A DNA stretch of 64,000 bases from NCBI RefSeq assembly GCF_016616885.1, contig NZ_CP067102.1:682001-746000 (forward strand), in the 5' to 3' direction. Source of the stretch: Bradyrhizobium diazoefficiens. Lineage in GTDB: Bacteria > Pseudomonadota > Alphaproteobacteria > Rhizobiales > Xanthobacteraceae. Each line of letters begins with the position of its first letter. The stretch's first letter is position 1. The notes below the pieces were generated by a model. That model was not told the origin of the DNA, searched no databases, and was given only the letters and a program-made list of their open reading frames with translations. This document shows positions 1 to 7,726 of this stretch, one piece after another. A program made the translations under genes and the position numbers.

Positions 1-1
1 C

Positions 2-670
2 GATCACACCCCGATCAGCGAGGTCGTGCACACGCTGTTCTTCACCTATCGTCAGCGCGCGCTGGTCGGCCTCGTGCTGATGGTCGCGCAGGCCTTCTTC
101 TACAACGCGATCTTCTTCACTTTCGCGCTGGTGCTGACCGATTTCTACGGCATCAGCGCCGATCATGTCGGCTGGTACCTACTGCCGTTCGCGGCCGGAA
201 ACTTCCTCGGGCCGCTGCTGCTCGGCCGTCTGTTCGACACGTTGGGCCGCCGCGCCATGATCATGTTCACCTATGGCGTCTCGGGCCTGCTGCTGGCGGT
301 GTCGGGTTATCTGTTCTCGATCGGCGCGCTGAGCGCGCAGGGGCAGACCATCGCCTGGATGGTGATCTTCTTCTTTGCCTCGCCTGCGGCGAGTGCCGCC
401 TATCTCACGGTGAGCGAAACATTCCCGCTCGAAGTTCGCGCGCTGGCGATCGCCGTGTTTTATGCGGTGGGCACCGGCATCGGCGGCGTCGTAGGCCCGG
501 CGCTGTTCGGCGTCCTGATCGACACGGGATCACGCAACAGCGTGTTCGCCGGCTATTTGCTGGGGGCCTTCCTGATGATCGCGGCTGCGATCGTGGCGTG
601 GCGCTATGCCATCTCCGCGGAGCGTCAATCGCTCGAACAAGTCGCGCGGCCGCTCGCCTTTATGGAGTAG
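2..670 (+). CDS. MFS transporter, C-terminal part (5' end outside window)
   Basis: The reading frame is open from base 2, so the gene starts upstream of the window; 222 residues are visible. They hold about six hydrophobic segments. There is an MFS loop motif, RLFDTLGRR, and a SETFPLEVRALAIAVFYAVG stretch that resembles the signature after helix 6 or before helix 11 in sugar and organic-anion porters. It is therefore an inner-membrane secondary transporter; the substrate cannot be read. It ends 3 bp before otsB on the same strand, so the two may be co-transcribed, but a link to trehalose is only inferred from position. Confidence 0.85.
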   Translation, partial: DHTPISEVVHTLFFTYRQRALVGLVLMVAQAFFYNAIFFTFALVLTDFYGISADHVGWYLLPFAAGNFLGPLLLGRLFDTLGRRAMIMFTYGVSGLLLAVSGYLFSIGALSAQGQTIAWMVIFFFASPAASAAYLTVSETFPLEVRALAIAVFYAVGTGIGGVVGPALFGVLIDTGSRNSVFAGYLLGAFLMIAAAIVAWRYAISAERQSLEQVARPLAFME

Positions 671-673
671 ACT

Positions 674-1531
674 ATGAACTCGGAACTCGCTGAACTGGAC
701 CAGAAACACACCATGTCCGTCGATGAAACGCCCGACGCCGTGCCAGTGCCGCATGCACTCGTGCCGCATCTCGACGAGACCGCGATCCTGCTCGATATCG
801 ACGGCACGCTGCTCGATTTGATGCCGACGCCGCGCGAGGTGTGGGTGCCGCCGGGCTTGTCGGAAACGCTGAACCGGTTGACCGAGCGCACCTCGGGCGC
901 GTTGGCCATGGTCAGCGGCCGCTCGCTCAACGACATCGATTTGATCTTTGCGCCCGATGTGTTTCGCGCCGTCGCTGGTCACGGTGCGGAAATGCGGCTG
1001 TCGATCGGCAATGAAGCCGACGACGTGCACGCGCCGCCGATGGATAAGGAGCTGAAGCGGCGCCTGGCCGCAATCGCAAAGCTCAGCCCCGGCATTCTGC
1101 TCGAGGACAAGGGCTATTCGCTGGCGCTGCATTACCGCCTCGCGCCGCATGCGGAGAAGGCGATCTACGAAGCCGTTTCGCTGATCCGCGCCGATCTGCC
1201 CAATGCGCCGATCGAGGTGCTGCCCGGCAAGTTCGTCTGCGAGATCAAGCATTCCGGTTTCACCAAGGCGACCGGCGTGCGCGAGCTGATGAAGCATGAG
1301 CCCTTCAAGGGGCGCCGTCCGATCTTCATCGGCGACGACGTCACCGACGAAACCGTGTTCGCGATCATGCCCGACATGAACGGGCTTTCCTTCTCGGTCG
1401 GCCGTCGCGCCATCGGCGTCAACGGTCACTTTGATGCGCCGAACGACGTGCGTGCGTTCCTCGCGCGCCTGCTCGACGATACAAGGCTGGAAGACGATCC
1501 AAGGTTGGAAGACGATACAAGGTTGGAATAA
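674..1531 (+). CDS. otsB: Trehalose-6-phosphate phosphatase
   Basis: This cytoplasmic HAD-superfamily phosphatase (285 aa) removes phosphate from trehalose 6-phosphate, the second step of OtsAB trehalose synthesis. HAD motif I is visible as DIDGTL at residues 41-46 (nucleophile D41, acid D43) and motif IV as GDDVTDE near residue 221; length is typical. It starts 3 bp after the MFS gene and lies 238 bp upstream of otsA. The last 18 residues are an acidic tail built from three copies of a six-residue unit (DDxRLE) encoded by an 18-bp tandem repeat. That tail is not part of the catalytic fold and probably arose by slippage. Confidence 0.93.
   Translation: MNSELAELDQKHTMSVDETPDAVPVPHALVPHLDETAILLDIDGTLLDLMPTPREVWVPPGLSETLNRLTERTSGALAMVSGRSLNDIDLIFAPDVFRAVAGHGAEMRLSIGNEADDVHAPPMDKELKRRLAAIAKLSPGILLEDKGYSLALHYRLAPHAEKAIYEAVSLIRADLPNAPIEVLPGKFVCEIKHSGFTKATGVRELMKHEPFKGRRPIFIGDDVTDETVFAIMPDMNGLSFSVGRRAIGVNGHFDAPNDVRAFLARLLDDTRLEDDPRLEDDTRLE
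1475..1528 (+). repeat. Three tandem 18-bp units at the 3' end of otsB
   Basis: Units lie at 1475-1492, 1493-1510 and 1511-1528 and differ from each other at one or two bases. The stop codon follows immediately. Because the unit is a multiple of three, copy-number change lengthens or shortens the protein tail without a frameshift. Confidence 0.9.
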
Positions 1532-1711
1532 GGCACCGTCATCGCAGAGCCACATTGTTACGCGCGCGCAGTCCCATTGCGGGCGTAGCTTGTGCTTCGT
1601 GAACTGACGCCAAGACTTTCTTTCCCAAGTGAAAAACGCCGGGTTCCCTCGAAGAAAACGAGTTCCAACGCGCGCGCCTGACTTTGGTTTCATTTCGTAG
1701 AAATGATGACA

Positions 1712-1736
1712 GGAACCATATTGATGAACGGCAGTT
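1712..1736 (+). promoter_or_regulatory. EcfG-type (general stress sigma) promoter upstream of otsA
   Basis: GGAAC at 1712-1716 and GTT at 1734-1736 are separated by 17 bp. This matches the GGAAC-N16/17-GTT pattern recognised by the alphaproteobacterial general-stress sigma factor EcfG (PhyR/NepR cascade). The site ends 33 bp before the otsA start. Trehalose synthesis is a known output of this response in rhizobia, so position and function agree. Confidence 0.7.
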
Positions 1737-1769
1737 AAACGGGGTGGAATGAACAGGAGGGGACGACCT

Positions 1770-3233
1770 GTGAATTTAGTCGTCGTTTCGAATCGAGTTG
1801 CGCGCGGTAAACCCAACGAGCCCATGACGGGCGGCCTTGCTGCGGCATTGCTTCCTGTCGTGGAGCATTCGGGTGCCATCTGGGTGGGTTCCTCCGGCCG
1901 CGTGCGCGACGGCCATCAGAAGGAACCGTTCGCCGAGATCGAGGCGCTGGGATCGGGTGCAATTGCGACGCTGGATCTGCCGGCGGCGCATTACGGCGGT
2001 TACTATGAAGGCTTCGCCAATTCGGCGCTGTGGCCGGCACTGCATTCGCGCAGCGACCTGATCCGCGTCTCGCGCGACGACTATGTCAGCTATCGCGAGG
2101 TCAACGCGTTCATGGCGCGTGCCTTGATGCGATTCCGCAAGCCGCGAACCGCATTCTGGGTGCAAGATTATCATTTCGTCGCGCTCGGCGCGGAGCTGCG
2201 CGATCTCGGCGTCGATGATCCGATCGGCTTCTTCCTGCACACGCCGTGGCCGGTCGCTGCGGTGATGCAGGGCGTGCCCAATCATCGCGAGTTGATCACC
2301 GCGATGCTGGCTTATGACTTGATCGGTTTTCAGACCGACGAAGATTGCCAGAACTTTCTCGGCTATGCCGGTGGCGAGCTCGGCCTCATCGTCGAGGACG
2401 GCATCGTGCTCTCGCAGCACGGACGAACGCGCTGCGAAGTGTTCCCGATCGGCATCGATGCGGAGAAGTTCGCAGCCTATGCCGCGAAGTCGGCGTCGCA
2501 TCCGGACGTCTCGCGCCTGCGCCGCAGCCTCAACGGCGAGCGGCTCGCGATCGGCGTCGACCGGCTCGACTATTCCAAGGGCCTCGTCAACCGCATCAGC
2601 GCGTTCGACCGTCTCTGGACCGACCAGCCGCAGTTTGCGCGCAGCATCTCGCTGCTGCAGATCGCCAACCCGTCGCGTGGCGCGATCGAAGCGTATGGCA
2701 ATCTCCAGAACGAGGTCGCGCGCCTCGTCACCGACGTCAACGGCCGCCACGGCGAGGTCGACTGGACGCCGATCCGCTATCTCAACAAGGGTTTTAGCCA
2801 GACCGTGCTGGCAGGCCTCTATCGCACCGCGCAGGTCGGCGTGGTGACGCCGCTGCATGACGGCATGAACCTTGTCGCCAAGGAATATATCGCCGCGCAA
2901 AACCCGGCCGATCCCGGCGTGCTGGTGCTGTCGAAATTCGCCGGTGCCGCCAACGAGCTCGAGACCGCGCTGCTGGTCAATCCGCACGACATCGACGGCA
3001 TGGCCCGCGCCATTGCGGTCGCCGCCGCGATGCCGCTCACCGAGCGCAAGATGCGCTGGGACGCGATGATGAAGACGTTGCGCGGCCACACTATCCAGCA
3101 ATGGTCGTCGGATTTCGTCGCGGGGCTGGAGAAGTGCCGTACTGAGAAGGTTGCGACCGCCCCGCTCGCCGCGCAGCCACCGCAAGCCCTGCGCTGGCTG
3201 AAGTCGGCGATCTCAGGTGTGCGGTTGATCTAG
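1770..3233 (+). CDS. otsA: Trehalose-6-phosphate synthase
   Basis: This GT20-family enzyme (487 aa) joins UDP-glucose and glucose 6-phosphate to give trehalose 6-phosphate, the substrate of the OtsB encoded just upstream. The N-terminus NLVVVSNRVARG, the internal FFLHTPWP segment and the C-terminal LHDGMNLVAKEY block are diagnostic. An ATG at 1749 is in frame, but the GTG at 1770 is chosen: AGGAGGGG at 1755-1762 ends 7 bp before it, and the protein then begins exactly at the conserved N-terminus. The stop codon TAG is the first three bases of an intergenic repeat. An EcfG-type promoter lies upstream. Confidence 0.95.
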   Translation: MNLVVVSNRVARGKPNEPMTGGLAAALLPVVEHSGAIWVGSSGRVRDGHQKEPFAEIEALGSGAIATLDLPAAHYGGYYEGFANSALWPALHSRSDLIRVSRDDYVSYREVNAFMARALMRFRKPRTAFWVQDYHFVALGAELRDLGVDDPIGFFLHTPWPVAAVMQGVPNHRELITAMLAYDLIGFQTDEDCQNFLGYAGGELGLIVEDGIVLSQHGRTRCEVFPIGIDAEKFAAYAAKSASHPDVSRLRRSLNGERLAIGVDRLDYSKGLVNRISAFDRLWTDQPQFARSISLLQIANPSRGAIEAYGNLQNEVARLVTDVNGRHGEVDWTPIRYLNKGFSQTVLAGLYRTAQVGVVTPLHDGMNLVAKEYIAAQNPADPGVLVLSKFAGAANELETALLVNPHDIDGMARAIAVAAAMPLTERKMRWDAMMKTLRGHTIQQWSSDFVAGLEKCRTEKVATAPLAAQPPQALRWLKSAISGVRLI

Positions 3234-3335
3234 AGCGTTTTCGAGCGAAGTGGATACCGGTTCGCGTCAAGAAAACGCGTCAAAACAAGAATCTAGAGCC
3301 CCGTTCCGATTCCATCGGAACGGAAATGGCTCTAG
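3231..3335. repeat. Intergenic repeat, family A copy 1 (TAGAGCGTTTTCGAGCG...)
   Basis: The roughly 105-bp element starts with TAGAGCG and contains AAAACGCGTCAAAAC, then a TCTAGAG block and a small inverted repeat (GTTCCGATtcCATCGGAAC). The same element lies in opposite orientation at 52489-52594. Its first three bases are the otsA stop codon. No open reading frame is visible in it. Confidence 0.8.
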
Positions 3336-3417
3336 TCCCTCTCTCCGTTCTGACGGTCGCCTGCGGGAGAGGTGATCGAGCCCGCGGCCAGACCACTCGT
3401 GTCAACATGCACCGATA

Positions 3418-4392
3418 TCAGATCTGGCTGGCCTTCGGCCCGATCCCGAGCCGCCGGACGATTTCGGCGCCCACGGCGCGGGCTTCGTTGCGCGAGCCGA
3501 TCCGGGGGCTGCCAAACCGGCGTCCGGACTGCAATCGGATCGTCACGATGCAGTGCTCATCCTCGGACCGGCCGCGGCGTTCGACCGCGATCGCCTTCAC
3601 GTCGTGCCCCTCGATATGGTCCGCGCGCGGCTGGCCGTTGCCCCACAGGCGCTCGACGCGGATATCGCCCTCGCGAATGATCCAGAAGGCGCCGGTCACG
3701 AGATTGGCGAATCGGTAGACCGCGAAAGCTGCGATCACGCCAAGCGGCAGCAGCATGATGTCGATCAGATTGGGCGGCAATCCCCGCCAGAGCTTGTAGG
3801 CATAGGGTGCGACACTCAGCGCGACGGCGATCAGGGCCGCGATCCGGATGTCTCGCTGCGAAAACGGCTCGACCGGTTCGCCAAGACGCATCTCGGGATT
3901 GCTGGCATCGAGCGGATTGACCGGCGCCTCGACGTCGGGAACGTCGAATTGCGCGGCGATCCGCGCCACGGTGTCGCGAACATGCGTGACGTCTGCGAGG
4001 GGCGGGGAGATCAGGCGCTCGCCTGAGGCGAGCGTGAAGGCCAGCTGGAAGCGGGCTTTTGCGGTTTTGCTGCCGGGAACCTGAAGTCCTGTGATGTCGT
4101 CTTTCGCGACGATCCTGGTCTGGAGCTTCCCGAACGGACGTTGCCGTCCGATCAAGATTTCGTCGGGCGTGATGATCCACACCACGGCCGGGGTCAGCAT
4201 GACGACGCCGACGAACGCTGCGCCCGCCAGCAGCGCGACCACGGAGATCATCACCTCCAGCGCATCGTGCGTGAACAGGCCCGGCGTGAAGCAAAGCGCG
4301 ACGGCCGCCGCAGAGCCGGCCACGACGAGCCGCTGCGCGATCGAGGAGCCTTCGCGAAGGCGGATGTCGTTGCTGGTGGTCGCGTCGTCCAT
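3418..4392 (-). CDS. Membrane protein with two tandem TM-plus-PH-like halves, function unknown
   Basis: I do not recognise a named family. The 324-residue protein has two similar halves. Each has one or two hydrophobic helices (about residues 20-75 and 185-235), then WII, a D/E-I strand, a basic stretch, a D-I/V-x-x-L/I element and an L-x-SG-x-R-x-x-SP strand, which resembles a bacterial PH-type beta domain. The halves therefore look like an internal duplication. ATG at 4392 is chosen over 4476 because the longer reading adds a basic, unconserved extension. It is probably an inner-membrane protein. It follows the thioredoxin gene on the same strand with an 84-bp gap. Confidence 0.6.
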   Translation of the reverse strand: MDDATTSNDIRLREGSSIAQRLVVAGSAAAVALCFTPGLFTHDALEVMISVVALLAGAAFVGVVMLTPAVVWIITPDEILIGRQRPFGKLQTRIVAKDDITGLQVPGSKTAKARFQLAFTLASGERLISPPLADVTHVRDTVARIAAQFDVPDVEAPVNPLDASNPEMRLGEPVEPFSQRDIRIAALIAVALSVAPYAYKLWRGLPPNLIDIMLLPLGVIAAFAVYRFANLVTGAFWIIREGDIRVERLWGNGQPRADHIEGHDVKAIAVERRGRSEDEHCIVTIRLQSGRRFGSPRIGSRNEARAVGAEIVRRLGIGPKASQI

Positions 4393-4476
4393 TGCGGCGG
4401 CTGATTTCGAGGCTGCGAAACTCCACGGACGGGTCCGTGGAGTCAAGCAACAACGGTAACGCCGCCGGATGTGCAA

Positions 4477-5043
4477 TCAACTGTTGGCGTTCAGCAGCTT
4501 GGCCACGGTGCGGTCGATCTCGTCGTAGCGGCCTTCGCCTTCGTGCTGGAACACGATCTTGCCGCTCTGGTCGATGATGTATTGCGCCGGCCAATATTGG
4601 TTGCGGTAGGCGTTCCAGGTCTTGGAATCATTGTCCTGCGCCACCGGATAGGTGATGCCGTGCCGCTTCAGCGCGGCCTGCACGTTGGACGCCGAGCGCT
4701 CGAACGGGAATTCCGGCGTGTGCACGCCGACCACGACGAGGCCCTTATCCTTGTACTTGGCATAGAGGTCGGTGACGTGCGGCAGCGTGTTGACGCAGTT
4801 GACGCAGCCATAGGTCCAGAAGTCGACCAGCACGACCTTGCCGCGCAAATCGGCGATGTTGAGTGGCTTCGAGTTGAACCAGTTGCTGATACCGGCGAAG
4901 TCGGGTGCGGTCGCCGCTTGGCTGGCGGCCGCAACCTTGACCGGCGCCGCGGGCGTGGCCTCGTCGCAGATGCCGGGGATGACGGCGCCGGTCGCGGCGA
5001 AGCCAATCAGTGCGGCGGAGACGGCGAGCAGTTTGAAAGTCAT
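4477..5043 (-). CDS. TlpA/DipZ-like periplasmic thioredoxin
   Basis: This exported thiol-disulfide oxidoreductase has 188 residues. A signal peptide covers about residues 1-22. A thioredoxin fold follows, with the redox motif CVNC in WTYGCVNC near residues 79-82 and a later cis-proline loop (YWPAQY). It should keep periplasmic cysteines reduced, for example for cytochrome c maturation or repair of oxidised proteins. It lies 30 bp downstream of ccdA on the same strand, and CcdA-type proteins feed electrons from cytoplasmic thioredoxin to exactly this kind of partner. The pair therefore looks like a split version of the DipZ arrangement. Confidence 0.85.
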   Translation of the reverse strand: MTFKLLAVSAALIGFAATGAVIPGICDEATPAAPVKVAAASQAATAPDFAGISNWFNSKPLNIADLRGKVVLVDFWTYGCVNCVNTLPHVTDLYAKYKDKGLVVVGVHTPEFPFERSASNVQAALKRHGITYPVAQDNDSKTWNAYRNQYWPAQYIIDQSGKIVFQHEGEGRYDEIDRTVAKLLNANS

Positions 5044-5073
5044 GGAAGCGTCCTCCGTTGAGATATGAAGCGA

Positions 5074-5772
5074 TCACAGGCCGACCTGGCCGGTGGGATA
5101 GAAGCCGGTGAGCCACGCCACGATCAGCGTGTCGTATTGGAAGTAGGCGGCGAGCGCGAAGGCGATCACGATCACGCCGAAGCCCTGCTGCAGCCGCGGC
5201 GAGATGCGGGCGAGGCTGCGCACGCGCGTGGTCGCGGCCTGCCCGCCATAGGCGATCGCCAGCATCGGGATCGCCGCACCGATCGCGTAGGCGACCAGCA
5301 GCGTGCCGGCCCAGGCCAGGTTCTTCGAGGTCGCGACCAGTGTCAGGATCGAGCCGAGCACGGGGCCGGCGCATGGCGTCCAGACCAGGCCGAGCGTGGT
5401 GCCGAGCACGAGGCCGCCGAGCGCGCCCTCGTGCTGCACGCCGCCGGCAGCGCCGAGATTGAGCCAGCCATTGAGCCGGATCGACAGCCACTCGAACGGC
5501 GCCGGCCACAGCATCAACAGGCCAAAGCCGAGCAGCAGGATCGCCGCCGCCTCGCGCAGCACATTCGGATCGAAATCGAACAGCCGCGTCAGCGCGCCGA
5601 GCAGCAGCGCGACCGCAGAGAAAGAGGCGACGAAACCGAGCGCGATCATCGCGGGGCGCAGATGCGAGGAGCGCCCGATCGAGGCGCCGAGCAGGATCGG
5701 CAACATCGGCAGCGTGCAGGGCGCGGCGATGGTAAGGACACCGGCGAGGATGGCGAAGAGGAGTTCGAGCAT
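5074..5772 (-). CDS. ccdA: CcdA/DsbD-type transmembrane thiol transporter
   Basis: The 232-residue inner-membrane protein is almost entirely hydrophobic, with about six helices. It carries the CcdA hallmarks: an N-terminal cysteine within APCTLPMLP and a second within WTPCAGPVLG. This cysteine pair relays reducing equivalents across the membrane. The thioredoxin-like gene follows after 30 bp, and the two are probably one operon. The start is the ATG at 5772. Confidence 0.88.
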   Translation of the reverse strand: MLELLFAILAGVLTIAAPCTLPMLPILLGASIGRSSHLRPAMIALGFVASFSAVALLLGALTRLFDFDPNVLREAAAILLLGFGLLMLWPAPFEWLSIRLNGWLNLGAAGGVQHEGALGGLVLGTTLGLVWTPCAGPVLGSILTLVATSKNLAWAGTLLVAYAIGAAIPMLAIAYGGQAATTRVRSLARISPRLQQGFGVIVIAFALAAYFQYDTLIVAWLTGFYPTGQVGL

Positions 5773-6087
5773 GGGGCACTCGTGATGGAGTTCACGAGGG
5801 CAGTTCGGGATGGAGGCTGCGGTCGTTACGCGATGTCACGCGCTCGTGACAGGGGGCGGGCGGGGGCCCGCGGCGACAGCCCCCAAATAAAAACGACCCG
5901 GAGGGGGGCATCCCGTCCGGGTCGTTGGAGGTCTTGGGAGGCTTAAGCAAAACCGTATTGGTCTTTATAGGGACCAAGTTTTTCCGCCTGATGTTGTGCT
6001 TTGTTTCATTTGTTTCGTCGGCGGTAACGCTTTCGTGTCCCGGGACGGGGCTGGAAATCCGGCCCTATCCGATTGAAATCCTTGACC
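5773..6087. other. Intergenic region, 315 bp
   Basis: This stretch separates ccdA from the sigma factor gene, both on the minus strand. The only clear element is the terminator hairpin at 5892-5926. No supported gene is visible. Confidence 0.6.
5892..5926 (-). terminator. Rho-independent terminator of the ECF sigma gene
   Basis: Perfect 11-bp arms (5892-5902 and 5916-5926) enclose a 13-base loop. Read on the minus strand the hairpin is followed at once by a T-rich run (TTTTTATTT). It lies about 160 bp beyond the sigma factor stop codon and before ccdA, so it should separate the two units. Confidence 0.8.
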
Positions 6088-6699
6088 TTAGGCGGCGAAA
6101 CGGTCGACGCCGCAACCCTTAAGCAAATCGGCGAGCTGCTTGCGGGCGTAGAACATCCGGGTCTTCACCGTGCTCTGGGGGATGCCGATGATCTGCCCGA
6201 CCTCCTCCACCGACTTCTCATGGTAGTAGACGAGGGTGATGATCTCGCGATGTGCGGGCGACAGCTTTGCGACGCAGGCGCGCAGGATGGCGCTGGTGTC
6301 GCTGCGGTCGAGCGAAGTCTCGGGCGTGTCGCAACCATCTGGGATCTGGCGCACGTCTTCCTGGTCGATGTCCTCGAACCGGCGCTGGCGCATCGCGGTC
6401 AGCGCCTTGAAGCGGGCGATCGACAGCAGCCAGGTCGAGACCTGCGAGCGGCCCTGGAACTGGCCGGCGGTCCGCCACACGTCCAGAAATACCTGACTGA
6501 CCAGATCTTCCGCCGTGGTGGCGTCGCGGACGATGCGCAGAATGAAGCGGTACACACGCACATTGTGACGGCAATAAAGGATGTGCATGGACGTCCGGTT
6601 GCCGTCGGCAATGCTTTCGAGAAGCATATCGTCCGAGGTCGCCTGAGCGGCAATGATGCTCTGGCTGGCTTGGGCGTTGATGGCGATGACGTTCGGCAT
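6088..6699 (-). CDS. ECF-family RNA polymerase sigma factor
   Basis: The 203-residue protein has sigma region 2 at about residues 40-105 (AEDLVSQVFLDVWR) and region 4 at about 135-190. Region 4 includes the helix-turn-helix SVEEVGQIIGIPQSTVKTRM. It directs RNA polymerase to its own promoter class. No anti-sigma gene is adjacent: the next genes are ccdA downstream and a response regulator upstream, so its control cannot be inferred from neighbours. The upstream 250 bp carry two dyads with an ACGAAA/TTTCGT core that could be operators. Confidence 0.85.
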   Translation of the reverse strand: MPNVIAINAQASQSIIAAQATSDDMLLESIADGNRTSMHILYCRHNVRVYRFILRIVRDATTAEDLVSQVFLDVWRTAGQFQGRSQVSTWLLSIARFKALTAMRQRRFEDIDQEDVRQIPDGCDTPETSLDRSDTSAILRACVAKLSPAHREIITLVYYHEKSVEEVGQIIGIPQSTVKTRMFYARKQLADLLKGCGVDRFAA

Positions 6700-6780
6700 T
6701 GACTTGGCTCCCCGGTGCGCCGCAACCGAGCGGCGTTTCCTTGGACCAAAGTGTTAATGAGCCAACGTTTCGGGACGTCT

Positions 6781-6847
6781 GCACGAAAAGCGGAAAATGG
6801 TTTCGTGCGCCGTCAAATTGTTTCGTCAAACAAATCGCGACGAAACA
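6781..6847. promoter_or_regulatory. Two inverted repeats with an ACGAAA/TTTCGT core upstream of the ECF sigma gene
   Basis: GCACGAAA at 6781-6788 pairs with TTTCGTGC at 6801-6808. TGTTTCGTC at 6819-6827 pairs with GACGAAACA at 6839-6847. The dyads lie 80-150 bp upstream of the sigma gene start and share a core, so they look like two binding sites for one dimeric regulator. The regulator is unknown. Confidence 0.45.
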
Positions 6848-6953
6848 TTCGGACCAAAAAAGCGTGCAATTTCAACGGTTGGAAAATGCGGTACTGCGGA
6901 GTTGGACTGGGGGGAACGAATTTTTGGGGCTTGCGTTTGGTGCCGCTCGCCCC

Positions 6954-7691
6954 TTACGCCTTCTCGCCCGCCGGCGAGAACAGATAGCCGCCGCCGCGGA
7001 TGGTGCGGATCACGGCAGGCTTGGTCGGGTCGGGCTCGATCTTGCGGCGGATGCGCATGATGCGGAGGTCGACGGCGCGGTCGAACGCTTCGGCGTCGCG
7101 CGCATTGGCCAGCTCCAGCAGGCGCTCGCGCGACAGCACGCGCTTCGGATTCGCCGCGAACACTTTTAAGAGCCCGAATTCGGACGCGGTCAGCGGATGC
7201 TCGTTGCCTTCGTCATCGCGCAGGGCCTGGGCTTCGAGGTCGAGCCATTTGGTGCCGAAGCGCACCAATTGGTCCTTGTCCGATTTCGCGGGCGTCGCGT
7301 CGGCGCCAGCGGCTTTCGCCGGCGTGCTTCGCCGCAGCACCGAGCGGATGCGCGCCATCAGCTCGCGCAGCTCGCAGGGTTTTGCCACGTAATCGTCGGC
7401 GCCGAGCTCGAGACCGACGACGCGGTCGATCGGGCTCGCCGTCGCCGTGAGCATGATGACGGGAACGTTGATGCGGCTCTTGAGGTCGCGGATGATCGAG
7501 AGGCCGTCTTCCTCGGGCATGTTGAGGTCGAGCACGACGAGGTCGGGCATGCCGCCGTCGATCGCGGCGCGGAGCGACTTTCCGCCGTCGCACAGCGTCA
7601 CGGTGAAGCCGTGCATCTTGAGGTAATCGCCGACCATCTCCCGGGCCGGGGCCTCATCGTCGACGATCATGATGTGCTGGCTTTGTGTCAT
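6954..7691 (-). CDS. OmpR-family response regulator
   Basis: This 245-residue transcription factor has an N-terminal receiver domain with acidic residues D11-E13, phospho-acceptor D55 in LVVLDLNMP and the conserved lysine in VAKPCE. A winged-helix DNA-binding domain ends in IRTIRGGGYLFSP. An alanine/lysine-rich linker near residues 125-140 joins the two. It is the last gene of a minus-strand run with two histidine kinases and a TRAP-type binding protein, and is the likely output of that sensory system. The gap to the hybrid kinase is 35 bp. Confidence 0.9.
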   Translation of the reverse strand: MTQSQHIMIVDDEAPAREMVGDYLKMHGFTVTLCDGGKSLRAAIDGGMPDLVVLDLNMPEEDGLSIIRDLKSRINVPVIMLTATASPIDRVVGLELGADDYVAKPCELRELMARIRSVLRRSTPAKAAGADATPAKSDKDQLVRFGTKWLDLEAQALRDDEGNEHPLTASEFGLLKVFAANPKRVLSRERLLELANARDAEAFDRAVDLRIMRIRRKIEPDPTKPAVIRTIRGGGYLFSPAGEKA

Positions 7692-7726
7692 GTCACTTCG
7701 GAATCTTGCAGATCTCGGTGCTCAAA

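Noticed and set aside
1776..3185. Long open frame antisense to otsA (469 codons)
   Set aside because: High GC leaves long open frames opposite real genes; its product is arginine/aspartate/histidine-rich with no domain, while otsA is unmistakable.
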